The notes under the pieces were generated by a model. It saw nothing but the letters and a program-made list of their open reading frames with translations. It was not told where the DNA came from and searched no databases. Below, piece by piece: positions 7,970 through 15,674 of a stretch of 24,628 nt of DNA. The DNA comes from JALYUA01 sp038229875 (GTDB lineage Bacteria; Acidobacteriota; Thermoanaerobaculia; UBA5066; Gp7-AA6), in NCBI GenBank assembly GCA_038229875.1, contig JBBROA010000065.1, forward strand, positions 1 through 24,628. The letters are read 5' to 3'. How positions within the stretch are numbered: position 1 is the first letter of the stretch; every line of letters starts with the position of its first letter. A program made the position numbers and the translations under genes.

Positions 7970-8132
7970 CAAAGATCTGACGAGTCCGGCGTCCGGAAGG
8001 TTACCGGTCCGGACCATCCCCGGTTCGGGCCATCCAACCGGCCGTGCGTTCCGAATGTCCGCCACCTTCTCTCGATCCGCACTCCCACGGAGCCCCGACA
8101 CGGCCGGAAGCGGAATCGTCGGCCTCCTCGGG

Positions 8133-8141
8133 TGTTAGAAT
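8133..8141 (+). promoter_or_regulatory. Extended -10 promoter of purF
   Basis: TG-T-TAGAAT at 8133-8141 is an extended -10 element (TGn plus a hexamer matching TATAAT at 5 of 6). I see no -35 match at the expected distance, which extended -10 promoters can tolerate. Predicted transcription start is about 8148, 4 nt before the purF ATG, leaving no room for a ribosome-binding site or a purine riboswitch. Confidence 0.55.
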
Positions 8142-8151
8142 TTTCTTCTTC

Positions 8152-9552
8152 ATGGCCAGGGGAAACGGCTTCAAGGACGAATGCGGCGTTTTCGGAGTCT
8201 TCGACGCGGAAGACGCGGCCCGGCTCGCCTACCTGGGGCTCTACGCCTTGCAGCACCGAGGCCAGGAATCCGCCGGTATCGCCACCCTCGACGGCCAGGT
8301 GATTCATTTCGAGCGTGAAATGGGATACGTCGCCGACGTATTCAACGAGGCCAGGCTCGGTCGGCTTCCCGGCAGGACCGGAATCGGCCATGTCCGGTAC
8401 TCGACCGCCGGCGCCTCCCTTCTGATCAACGCGCAGCCGATCGTCTTCGCGACCGGCCGGGGACCCCTGGCGCTGGCCCACAACGGGAATCTCGTGAACG
8501 CGCGGGACATCCGGTCGGCGCTCGAGGCCTCGGGCGCGCTCTTCACCACCACGTCCGACTCCGAGGTGATCCTGCACCTGATCGCCCGCTCGAGGTCGCC
8601 GACGCTCATCGGTGCGATCGCGGAGGCGCTCGGGGAGGTCCGAGGCGCCTATTCCATTCTCATCCTGTCCCGCGAGGGCATCTTCGCGGCGAGGGATCCG
8701 AACGGGATCCGTCCGCTGTCGCTCGGAGTGCGCGAAGGCTCGCCGGTCGTCGCTTCGGAGACGTGCGCGTTCGACCTGATCGAGGCGAAATTCGAGCGCG
8801 ACGTAGAGCCGGGCGAGATCGTGCGCCTGTCGTCCGAAGGCTTCACTTCGCACAGGTTCGCTTTCCCCCAGGCGACCCCCTGCGTGTTCGAGCACGTCTA
8901 TTTCGCCCGGCCGGACTCGAACGTTTTCGGTAAGAACGTCGCGAGCGTCCGCGAAGCTTTCGGCGCCCGGCTCGCCTTCGAGCATCCCGTCGCCGCGGAC
9001 GTCGTGATCCCGGTACCGGACTCCGGGATGTATGCCGCACTCGGCTACGCGCGCGAGAGCGGGATCCCATTCGCCATGGGTCTCGTCCGCAATCACTACG
9101 TCGGCCGGACCTTCATCGAGCCGAAGCAGTCGATCCGCCACTTCGGCGTCAAGGTCAAGCTGAACCCCGTGCGCGACGTGGTCGCCGGCAAGCGCGTCGT
9201 GATGGTGGACGATTCGATCGTCCGGGGCACCACCTCGCGCAAGATCGTGAAGATGCTGCGCGACGCCGGCGCGAAGGAGGTCCACGTCCGGGTGTCCTCC
9301 CCGCCGACGGTGAACTCCTGCCACTACGGGATCGACACGCCCACCAAGGGGGAGTTGATCGCGGCAAACCAGCCGATCGACGGGATCCGGCAGTTCATCG
9401 ACGCGGACAGCCTCGGCTATCTCTCCCCGGAGGGCCTGCTCGAGGCGTTCGGACGGCCCTCCCAGGCGGCGTGCACAGCCTGTTTCACGGGCATCTACCC
9501 GGTCGAGATTGAGGAGCCGGAGCGGGAGAAAGAGTCCGCGATCTCGTCGTAA
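8152..9552 (+). CDS. purF: Amidophosphoribosyltransferase (first committed step of purine synthesis)
   Basis: This 466-residue enzyme converts PRPP and glutamine to 5-phosphoribosylamine in the cytoplasm. The N-terminal Ntn glutaminase domain starts after a 10-residue propeptide: the nucleophile is C11 in KDECGVFG, as in the processed Bacillus-type enzyme. HRGQESAGIA (35-44) and ALAHNGNLVN (107-116) are conserved glutaminase segments. The phosphoribosyltransferase PRPP loop VVMVDDSIVRGTT covers 349-361. Four cysteines match the [4Fe-4S] ligands of the B. subtilis enzyme: C244 (TPCVFEHVYF), C390 (NSCHYGID), and C441/C444 (CTACFTGIYP). The ATG at 8152 is chosen because the upstream extension is not family-like and the promoter's predicted start lies only 4 nt before it. 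The next gene starts 7 nt after the stop. Confidence 0.97.
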   Translation: MARGNGFKDECGVFGVFDAEDAARLAYLGLYALQHRGQESAGIATLDGQVIHFEREMGYVADVFNEARLGRLPGRTGIGHVRYSTAGASLLINAQPIVFATGRGPLALAHNGNLVNARDIRSALEASGALFTTTSDSEVILHLIARSRSPTLIGAIAEALGEVRGAYSILILSREGIFAARDPNGIRPLSLGVREGSPVVASETCAFDLIEAKFERDVEPGEIVRLSSEGFTSHRFAFPQATPCVFEHVYFARPDSNVFGKNVASVREAFGARLAFEHPVAADVVIPVPDSGMYAALGYARESGIPFAMGLVRNHYVGRTFIEPKQSIRHFGVKVKLNPVRDVVAGKRVVMVDDSIVRGTTSRKIVKMLRDAGAKEVHVRVSSPPTVNSCHYGIDTPTKGELIAANQPIDGIRQFIDADSLGYLSPEGLLEAFGRPSQAACTACFTGIYPVEIEEPEREKESAISS

Positions 9553-9559
9553 CTCGTTT

Positions 9560-10831
9560 TTGAAAACTCTCCTCGCGGCCACCCTCGTCCTTCGCGGGGC
9601 GACCCTCGTGGACGGGACGGGCTCGCCGCCGCGCGCAAACGCCGTCGTCGTCGTGCGCGACGGGCGGATCGTTTCGACGGGAACCTCGGCGCCCGGAGAC
9701 GCCCCGCCCGCGTCGGGCGTGGAGATGCTCGACGTCTCCGGTAAGTGGATCGTCCCGGGCCTGATCGACGCCCACGTCCACGCGGAGTCGGATGCGGATC
9801 TCCAGGCGATGCTCCGCTGGGGAGTGACGTCCGTTCGTCTGATGGCCGAGGACACCGCCGCGGCCGCGGCGCTCGCGAAGGCGTCCCGGACGCGGCAGGA
9901 CATTCCCGAGGTTTTCGCCGCGGCGCCGATCTTCACGGCGCCCGGCGGGTGGTGGGCGCAGGGGCAGCCGCCGGACGCCGGGCTCGACCGGTTTCCCGCG
10001 ACGGCGGCGGCGGCCCGGGAGGCGGTCGGCCGCGCGAAGGCCCTGGGCTCCGCCGAAATCAAGATCATGCTGGACGACATGGGGTGGTGCCGGTCGCCTC
10101 TGCCGCCGTTTTCGAAGCTAGATCCCGACGTCTCCTCGGCGCTGATCGGCGAGGCGCGGCGGGCGGGACTTCGGGTGATCGTCCATGCGCCCGGGCTCCC
10201 GGATGCCCGGAGGGCGATTCTCGAGGGCGCGACGGCGCTCGCTCACGGCGTCCTCGACCCGTTCGACGCCGCCACGATGGCGACGATGAAGTCGAGGCCC
10301 GTTTTCTACGTGCCAACCATGGACATCTTCGAGTTCCTCGCCGACACGCGCGCGTTCGTCGACGCCGTGCTCTCCGATCCTCGCGTGGGCGGGTCGGGCG
10401 GCCTTCCCGCCGCGACCGTCGCGCAATACCGCTCGACAGGTTACGCGGACGGCTACCGGCGGCGCTACCCGAACTTCGACAACGTGCGGCGGCACCTCCC
10501 GGCTCTGCGCGCGAACCTGCTGACCCTGCACCGCGCCGGCGTTCCGATCGCGCTCGGAACCGACATGTGGGCTTTTCCGGGTGTCGGCGTCTCGATCGAG
10601 ATGGACCTGTACGTCAAGGCGGGCCTTTCGGCGTCCGAGGCGCTTCAGGCCGCGACCCGGACTGCGGCGCGATCGCTCGGCGTCGGCTCGGACCGCGGGA
10701 CCCTCGAGCCGGGCCGGCGCGCGGACTTCCTCGTCTTGACCGCCGATCCGCTCGCTGACGTCTTAAACGTCCGTTCGATCGCCGCCGTTTACAAAGGCGG
10801 CGCGCGCGTCGCCGGTCCGTCCCCGCGATGA
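9560..10831 (+). CDS. Metal-dependent amidohydrolase (imidazolonepropionase/prolidase-like)
   Basis: A 423-residue amidohydrolase-superfamily TIM-barrel enzyme that should hydrolyse a C-N amide or cyclic amide bond using one or two metal ions. The N-terminal beta-sandwich opens with LVLRGATLVDGTGSP. Metal ligands are visible: H72 and H74 in DAHVHAE, a candidate carboxylated lysine K168 in EIKIMLDD, H209 in VIVHAPG, H229 in LAHGVLD, and D335 in LGTDMWAF. The end (TLEPGRRADFLVLTADPL) is typical of the family. The likely start is the TTG at 9560, 7 nt after the purF stop; another in-frame TTG lies at 9509 within purF. No export signal is clear. It overlaps the next gene by ATGA. The substrate cannot be assigned; the neighbouring kynureninase-like gene hints at amino-acid turnover but does not prove it. 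Confidence 0.8.
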   Translation: MKTLLAATLVLRGATLVDGTGSPPRANAVVVVRDGRIVSTGTSAPGDAPPASGVEMLDVSGKWIVPGLIDAHVHAESDADLQAMLRWGVTSVRLMAEDTAAAAALAKASRTRQDIPEVFAAAPIFTAPGGWWAQGQPPDAGLDRFPATAAAAREAVGRAKALGSAEIKIMLDDMGWCRSPLPPFSKLDPDVSSALIGEARRAGLRVIVHAPGLPDARRAILEGATALAHGVLDPFDAATMATMKSRPVFYVPTMDIFEFLADTRAFVDAVLSDPRVGGSGGLPAATVAQYRSTGYADGYRRRYPNFDNVRRHLPALRANLLTLHRAGVPIALGTDMWAFPGVGVSIEMDLYVKAGLSASEALQAATRTAARSLGVGSDRGTLEPGRRADFLVLTADPLADVLNVRSIAAVYKGGARVAGPSPR

Positions 10832-12036
10832 CGGACACCGCCGATCCGCTTCTGCGATTTCGCTCCGAGTTCCCGATCCTGGGCCGCTCGACCTATCTCA
10901 TCTCGAATTCCCTCGGCGCGATGCCGCGCGGCGCAGCCGCTGCTCTCGCGGAGTACGCGGAGACCTGGGCAACGCGCGGCGTGCGCGCGTGGGGAGAGGG
11001 ATGGTGGGACCTTTCGGCGATGCTGGGCGACGAGATCGCGCCTCTTCTGGGCGCGCCGGCCGGAAGCGTTTCGATGCTTCCGAACGTCACCTCGGCGTCG
11101 GCCGTGCTCCTCTCCTCTCTCCGGTACGACGGTCCCCGCAATCGCATCGTCGTCATCGACGGCGAGTTCCCCTCCGTGCGTTACGTCTACGAGTCGCTCG
11201 CGACGAGGCTCGGCGCCGAGATCGTCACGGTGGCCTCTCCGCGCGGCGACGGCCTGACCGCGGACGAAGAGCGAATCGCCGCGGCGATCGACGACCGGAC
11301 GGCTCTGGTCGCCGTGTCGCACGTCCTGTTCAAGAGCGCCTTCGTGCTCGACATGACCGCGATCGCGGAGAAATGCCGCCGGGTCGGCGCCCTGCTCGCA
11401 GTCGACGCGTATCAATCCGCCGGAACGCTGCCGGTCTCGGTCGACGCGCTCGGCGTGGACGCCTTGGTCGGCGGAGTCCTCAAGTGGCTGTGCGGCGGGC
11501 CGGGCGGGGCGTTCCTGTACGTTTCCCCGGAGCTGCGTCCGCGGCTCCATCCCGCCCTGACGGGATGGATGGCGCATCCCGCGCCATTCGATTTCGAGCC
11601 TCCTCCGATCCGTCAGCGCGACGACGCGTTCCGATTTCTTCTGGGCACGCCTTCGATCCCGGCGCTGTACGCGGGCCGGGAGGGTCCCCGCCTGCTGCGT
11701 GCCGCAGGCGCCGGGCCGGTCCGCGAAAAGTCCCTGCGCCAGACCTCGAAACTGCTTGAGCTCTCCGATGCGCGCGGGTTCCGGTCTGAAACGCCCCGAG
11801 ATCCCGCGCGGCGGGGCGGCACCGTGGCGATCGACTTCGACAATGCCCTGGAAATTTCGCGCGAGCTGAACGCGCGCGACGTGGTCGTCGATTTCCGGCC
11901 CGGCGTCGGAATCCGTATCTCACCGCACTTCTACACCGAGGACGCGGAGCTCACCCGCGCGTTTGAATCGATCGACGAGATCCGCGAGAGCGGCTCGTGG
12001 CGCCGCTGGACCTCCCGCCCGTCCCTCGTCACGTGA
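10828..12036 (+). CDS. Class V PLP-dependent enzyme, kynureninase-like
   Basis: A 402-residue fold-type I PLP enzyme of the aminotransferase class V group. The N-terminus TYLISNSLGAMPR (22-34) recalls kynureninases and cysteine-desulfurase relatives. D193 in LLAVDAYQSAG should pair with the pyridine nitrogen, and K219 in GGVLKWLCGGPGG should form the Schiff base. The segment DVVVDFRPGVGIRISPHFY near the C-terminus is also kynureninase-like. However, classical kynureninases have a histidine three residues after the aspartate, whereas here it is Q196, so true kynureninase activity is doubtful; desulfurase, lyase or aminotransferase chemistry remain possible. The ATG overlaps the amidohydrolase stop (ATGA), and the TGA stop is shared with the next gene's GTG (GTGA). 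Confidence 0.75.
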   Translation: MTDTADPLLRFRSEFPILGRSTYLISNSLGAMPRGAAAALAEYAETWATRGVRAWGEGWWDLSAMLGDEIAPLLGAPAGSVSMLPNVTSASAVLLSSLRYDGPRNRIVVIDGEFPSVRYVYESLATRLGAEIVTVASPRGDGLTADEERIAAAIDDRTALVAVSHVLFKSAFVLDMTAIAEKCRRVGALLAVDAYQSAGTLPVSVDALGVDALVGGVLKWLCGGPGGAFLYVSPELRPRLHPALTGWMAHPAPFDFEPPPIRQRDDAFRFLLGTPSIPALYAGREGPRLLRAAGAGPVREKSLRQTSKLLELSDARGFRSETPRDPARRGGTVAIDFDNALEISRELNARDVVVDFRPGVGIRISPHFYTEDAELTRAFESIDEIRESGSWRRWTSRPSLVT

Positions 12037-13103
12037 CGGAGACGCGTCCGCGGGTCCCGATCGTCTTCTGGATTGCCGTGGCGCTCGGGCTCGTCCTCCG
12101 GATCGTGGTCCTCGCGCTCTCACCCGGGAACCCGGACACCCTCGCGTTCGAGGACACGGTCCGCGCCGGAACGGGCGGGCTCTACAACGGGGTGACCCGG
12201 TTCAACTACTCGCCGCTCTTCGCGTTCGTGCTCTACGGACTGGCGATCGTCGCGAAGGCGATCGGCAGCCCGCTTCGGATCGTCCTCGGCGCTTTTCTTC
12301 TCGCGGTGGACGCTGCAACGGCCGCCGTCCTCTTGCGCCGGGCGGGATGGGGCGCCGCCGTTCTCTTCTTTCTGAACCCGGTGTCGGTGCTGGTGTCCTC
12401 CTTCCATCTGCAGTTCGAGGGCCTCGCGATCCTCTTCCTCGTGCTGGCCGTCATCGCGGGGGCGGATCGAAAATTTGAGGACCGCCCGGAAGCCGTCTCG
12501 GCGTGGCTGTCTCTCTCGCTTCTCGCCAAGCACATCGCGTGGTTCCACCCGCTCCTCTTCGTGACGCGCGCGCGCCGGGCTCGCCCGGTTCTTCTCACCC
12601 TCCTCCCGTACCTGATCTTCGCGGTTTCCTTTCTGCCGTTCGCCTCGTCGTGGAAGGGCATCCGCGCTTCGGTCTTCGGTTATCGGAGTCTGAGCGAGTC
12701 GTACGGCATCCGCGCGTTTCTTCCCTCTGTCTCCGAGCGCGCCCTGACCCTGGTTTTCGCGGCGGCGCTCCTCATGACGGTGTGGCTTCTCCGGCGTGTC
12801 CCTCTCGACCGCGCGGCGCTGCTCCTCTTTCTGGTGACGCTTCTCTTCATCCCGGGGATCGCCCAGTACTACTTCGTCTGGCCGATCGCGCTCGGCGCAC
12901 TCTGCGGGGGAGGGGCCGGGTTCTTCGTGTACACGATCGTCGTGACGCTGTTTCTCATCGGCTCGCCGGACGGGCTGCACTTTCAGGAGCGGTTTTCTCA
13001 TCTGCCGGACTGGTCCGGCCCGTGGTGGGCCTGTGCGTTCTGGCTGCTCTGGGAGATCCGGAGGTTGTCGAGAGACCGAGTCAGAGCGACGGTCTGTGCG
13101 TGA
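12033..13103 (+). CDS. Multi-pass membrane protein, probable polyprenyl-phosphate-dependent mannosyltransferase-like (GT-C fold)
   Basis: A 356-residue, strongly hydrophobic protein with about 8-10 predicted membrane spans starting at VFWIAVALGLVLRIVVLAL. The pattern is that of GT-C glycosyltransferases (GT87 or GPI-mannosyltransferase-like): an early lumenal loop with acidic residues (GNPDTLAFEDTVRAG), then LYNGVTRFNYSPLFAFVLYG, FFLNPVSVLVSSFHLQFEGLA and IAQYYFVWPIALGAL. These enzymes transfer a sugar from a lipid-phosphate donor on the outer face of the membrane. The GTG start is embedded in the stop of the preceding gene (GTGA at 12033-12036), giving tight coupling. The acceptor is unknown. 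The family is inferred from topology and a few motifs, so it could be another polytopic transferase. Confidence 0.65.
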   Translation: MTETRPRVPIVFWIAVALGLVLRIVVLALSPGNPDTLAFEDTVRAGTGGLYNGVTRFNYSPLFAFVLYGLAIVAKAIGSPLRIVLGAFLLAVDAATAAVLLRRAGWGAAVLFFLNPVSVLVSSFHLQFEGLAILFLVLAVIAGADRKFEDRPEAVSAWLSLSLLAKHIAWFHPLLFVTRARRARPVLLTLLPYLIFAVSFLPFASSWKGIRASVFGYRSLSESYGIRAFLPSVSERALTLVFAAALLMTVWLLRRVPLDRAALLLFLVTLLFIPGIAQYYFVWPIALGALCGGGAGFFVYTIVVTLFLIGSPDGLHFQERFSHLPDWSGPWWACAFWLLWEIRRLSRDRVRATVCA

Positions 13104-13174
13104 GGCGGACCGTCCTTCGGTCGTTCCCGGAGGACTCGCTGCGGGCGCGACGCCTCCGGGCCGGGAGCCTCCCT

Positions 13175-13180
13175 TACAAT
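13175..13180 (+). promoter_or_regulatory. -10-like element before the second membrane glycosyltransferase gene
   Basis: TACAAT (5/6 match to TATAAT) starts 17 nt before the TTG start at 13192, in the 88-nt gap that is the only real break in this run of genes. No -35 match is seen. Together they suggest an internal promoter giving a near-leaderless transcript. Confidence 0.35.
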
Positions 13181-13191
13181 CCGAAACACCC

Positions 13192-15081
13192 TTGAAACGA
13201 CTGGATGGATCTTCGGGCTCCGAAGAGCTCCCCGGCGGGGCCGCGTTCGCTTCCACCGGCGGACCGGTTGACGCTCACGCCCGCGCTGTGCAGCAAGCGC
13301 GACGGCGCGGGGCCACGGCAGCGGACATCCTGCTCGTCGGCTTCTTTCTCGTCGCGACGACCGCCGTTGGAATCCGGGCGGGAGGGCGCTGGGTCAATCC
13401 TTTCGGGGATCCCGGGTTCTCCTGGTCTGCGGTTCACCGGGTCGCCCGCGGAGAGGCCCTGTACCGCGACATTTTTCTCTCCTATACCCCTCTGTCGATC
13501 GAGGCGCTCGCTCTCGGAGCCCGGGTCTTCGGGGCGAACGCGCACTACTGGATGGTCGCGAACTGGATCCCCGCCGTGCTCGTCGGGGCCCTTCTCCTTC
13601 TCGCGGCGCGGGGTCTCCTCGGCGTACTGGAGCGGGTTGCCCTGGCCACCCTCTTCATGGCCATTTCCCTGTTTGTGCCCGGAGACGGCCGCCTGGTTTA
13701 TCCGTACTACCCGGGCGCCGTGCACGCCACGCTGTTCTCCCTCGGTGCGCTGCTCTTCCTGCGGGGGGGCAAATCGAGGATGACCGGCAGGGCTTTTTGC
13801 GCCGGACTCTTCGCCGGTATCGCGTTCGCATGCAAACAGGAGATCGGAGTCGCGGCGCTTGTCGGGATCATGGCCCCGCTCGTAACAGACCATAGACGCG
13901 CCGTTCGCTGGGGCTCGCTCGCCGCCGCGGGCGCCGCGGTCGCGATAGCGCTTTCCTTCGCGCTCGCATGGCCGCTGGCGTCCTTCGATTCGCTTTCCCG
14001 GGACAGTCACCTGTGGCCTCTGGCCCTCAGGCCGCCCGGCGATTTCGACCGGCTCTTCCGATCCGTTTCCGGCATGCAGTCGCCTGGCTGGCCTCGAGCG
14101 ATCGCTTCCTCGGCGATTCGCATGATGCTCGAATGCGGGCTGATCCTGACGATCGCGATGGTGGCCGTCCGTCACCACACGCGACGAGCCTGGATTCCGC
14201 TCGCGACGATGGTGACCCTGGCCGGTCTCGCCTGGATTGTGGACAGCGCGGACCCGGCAGTGACCCCGTCGCCCGTGTGCCTGTCGGTCCTCGTTTCCGC
14301 GGCGGTCGCCATCATCGCTTTTTTTCGGCGGACGCTTCCCGCCCGGACGTTCCTCATCGGGCTCGGCACGTTCGCGGCGCTGGCCGGTCTTCGCACGGTC
14401 TTCTCGCCACAGACGACACTCGCGTACAACGGGCCCGGTCGTGCGGCAGCGAGCCTGACGTGGGTAGTTTTCCTCTCCTTCCTGCTTCCGGAGCTGCTCG
14501 TTCCCGACCCGCGGGGCCGGCTCGTGGCTCGCCGGCTGATGGCGGCCGCGCTCCTGTTCGCCGCCATTTCTCCGGCTCTCGAAGGAATCCGGAGCCTCGG
14601 GTTTCCAGACCGTCAGGCCGTCGCGACGCGGCAGGGCACCGTATTCGTGAGCTCCTCGCAGGCGAGGATTCTCGAAGCACTCTCCCGCTCTCTCGCTCCG
14701 GGAGAGAGGATCGTTCCGATTCCCGAGTCGAACGCGGTTGACGTGCTCTTCGGCGTCCGGGTCGTCTCTCCTCTCGTCAACCTGATGCCCGGATGGCTCG
14801 ACACGCGCATGGAACAGGCGATGGTGCGCAGATTCGAGCGAGCCCCTCCCGACGCCGTGGTCGTATTCGACCGCTCGCTCGCGGAGTTCGGCATGCGTCC
14901 CTTTGGCGACGGGTACGGACGGGCGCTCTCTGAGTGGTGTGATCGGAGGTTCGACGCGGTCGAGCAGGCTCCCGGCGTCCGCGTCCTGCGGCCAAGAAAG
15001 GAACAGGGGAGATCGCGCGCCGTTTCGGACGCCGGGCGGCGAGGCGGGACTGAGCCAGCGCACACGGAAGAGTCACATTGA
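13192..15081 (+). CDS. Multi-pass membrane glycosyltransferase-like protein (GT39/ArnT-like, GT-C fold)
   Basis: A 629-residue protein with a cytoplasmic tail of about 40 residues, roughly ten membrane spans (the first near DILLVGFFLVATTAVGI) and a soluble C-terminal region of about 150 residues. The first external loop reads GEALYRDIFLSYTPLSIEAL, closely matching the GxxLYRDxFxxxxPL signature of GT39/ArnT-like enzymes, in which acidic residues bind the lipid-linked sugar donor. The C-terminal domain (RILEALSRSLAPGERIVPIP and later PDAVVVFDRSLAEFG) is like that of other large prokaryotic GT-C proteins. The TTG at 13192 is the only start in a suitable place before the first span; a -10-like box sits just upstream. 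The stop overlaps the TTG of the next gene (TTGA at 15078). Substrate and acceptor are not known. Confidence 0.7.
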   Translation: MKRLDGSSGSEELPGGAAFASTGGPVDAHARAVQQARRRGATAADILLVGFFLVATTAVGIRAGGRWVNPFGDPGFSWSAVHRVARGEALYRDIFLSYTPLSIEALALGARVFGANAHYWMVANWIPAVLVGALLLLAARGLLGVLERVALATLFMAISLFVPGDGRLVYPYYPGAVHATLFSLGALLFLRGGKSRMTGRAFCAGLFAGIAFACKQEIGVAALVGIMAPLVTDHRRAVRWGSLAAAGAAVAIALSFALAWPLASFDSLSRDSHLWPLALRPPGDFDRLFRSVSGMQSPGWPRAIASSAIRMMLECGLILTIAMVAVRHHTRRAWIPLATMVTLAGLAWIVDSADPAVTPSPVCLSVLVSAAVAIIAFFRRTLPARTFLIGLGTFAALAGLRTVFSPQTTLAYNGPGRAAASLTWVVFLSFLLPELLVPDPRGRLVARRLMAAALLFAAISPALEGIRSLGFPDRQAVATRQGTVFVSSSQARILEALSRSLAPGERIVPIPESNAVDVLFGVRVVSPLVNLMPGWLDTRMEQAMVRRFERAPPDAVVVFDRSLAEFGMRPFGDGYGRALSEWCDRRFDAVEQAPGVRVLRPRKEQGRSRAVSDAGRRGGTEPAHTEESH

Positions 15082-15674
15082 GCGGAGGAAGGCTCGAGCG
15101 CTGGGCCGCGGCGTTAGTCTCCCGCCCTCTTTTTTACGACGCGATTCAGAATCTCGCCGGGCAGGCGAAGGTCGCCGCGCGTCTCCGAGGCGCCCTTGCC
15201 GGAATCGGGCCTATCGCGCGAGTCCTCGACGTCGGAAGCGCGGACGGCGGGTTTGCGGCCCGCCTGGGGGTCGATCCGGTTTTCGTCGATTTCGATCCTC
15301 GCCCGCTGATCGCCCTGCGCCGGCGGCGTCCGGACTCCCGTCCGGTGGCGGCGGACGCGACCTTGCTTCCGTTCCGAGACGGAGCCTTCGACACCGTCCT
15401 CTGCGTGGCGGTCGCGCATCACCTCGATGACGAGCAGCTCGAGCGCGCCGTCTCGGAGCTCGGGCGCGTGGCCCACCGGAGTCTCGTCTTCCTGGACGCG
15501 CTCCGCGATGACGACCGATCCACGTCCCGGTGGCTCTGGAGGCTCGATCGTGGTCGAAACCCCCGAACCGCGGGCGAGCTTCGAAGAGCTCTCGAGCGGC
15601 GTTTCCGGCTGGCTTCCGAAGAGGAATTCACGGTCTATCACCGGTACGTGATCTGGGTGGGGGCTCCCCGGTAA
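15078..15674 (+). CDS. Class I SAM-dependent methyltransferase (small)
   Basis: A 198-residue methyltransferase with a Rossmann-like core. The SAM-binding motif I is ARVLDVGSADGGFAARL (about residues 47-63), followed by VFVDFDPRPL, whose acidic residue would bind the ribose, a motif VAADATLLPFRDGAFDTVLC, and an AHHLDD segment typical of Methyltransf_11 proteins. The TTG start overlaps the preceding glycosyltransferase stop (TTGA). The last 47 bp overlap the 3' end of the opposite-strand methyltransferase at 15628-16551. The substrate is unknown; its place after two membrane glycosyltransferases suggests a glycan or lipid-linked intermediate. Confidence 0.8.
   Translation: MSGGRLERWAAALVSRPLFYDAIQNLAGQAKVAARLRGALAGIGPIARVLDVGSADGGFAARLGVDPVFVDFDPRPLIALRRRRPDSRPVAADATLLPFRDGAFDTVLCVAVAHHLDDEQLERAVSELGRVAHRSLVFLDALRDDDRSTSRWLWRLDRGRNPRTAGELRRALERRFRLASEEEFTVYHRYVIWVGAPR

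Noticed and set aside
8018..8101. N-terminal extension of DUF1800 to 8101
   Set aside because: The extra residues precede the signal peptide and resemble nothing; the start at 7969 (or possibly 8017) is more sensible.
8018..8151. Purine riboswitch upstream of purF
   Set aside because: The promoter -10 lies so close to the ATG that no leader RNA exists to hold an aptamer.
13108..13122. Small hairpin GACCG/CGGTC after the first membrane glycosyltransferase as a terminator
   Set aside because: Only a 5-bp stem with no T-tract, and the next gene continues in the same direction.
13174..15063. 629-codon minus-strand open frame opposite the large membrane glycosyltransferase
   Set aside because: Composition is Arg/Glu/Gly-rich and lacks motifs; the plus-strand frame gives coherent membrane spans and a GT39-like loop.
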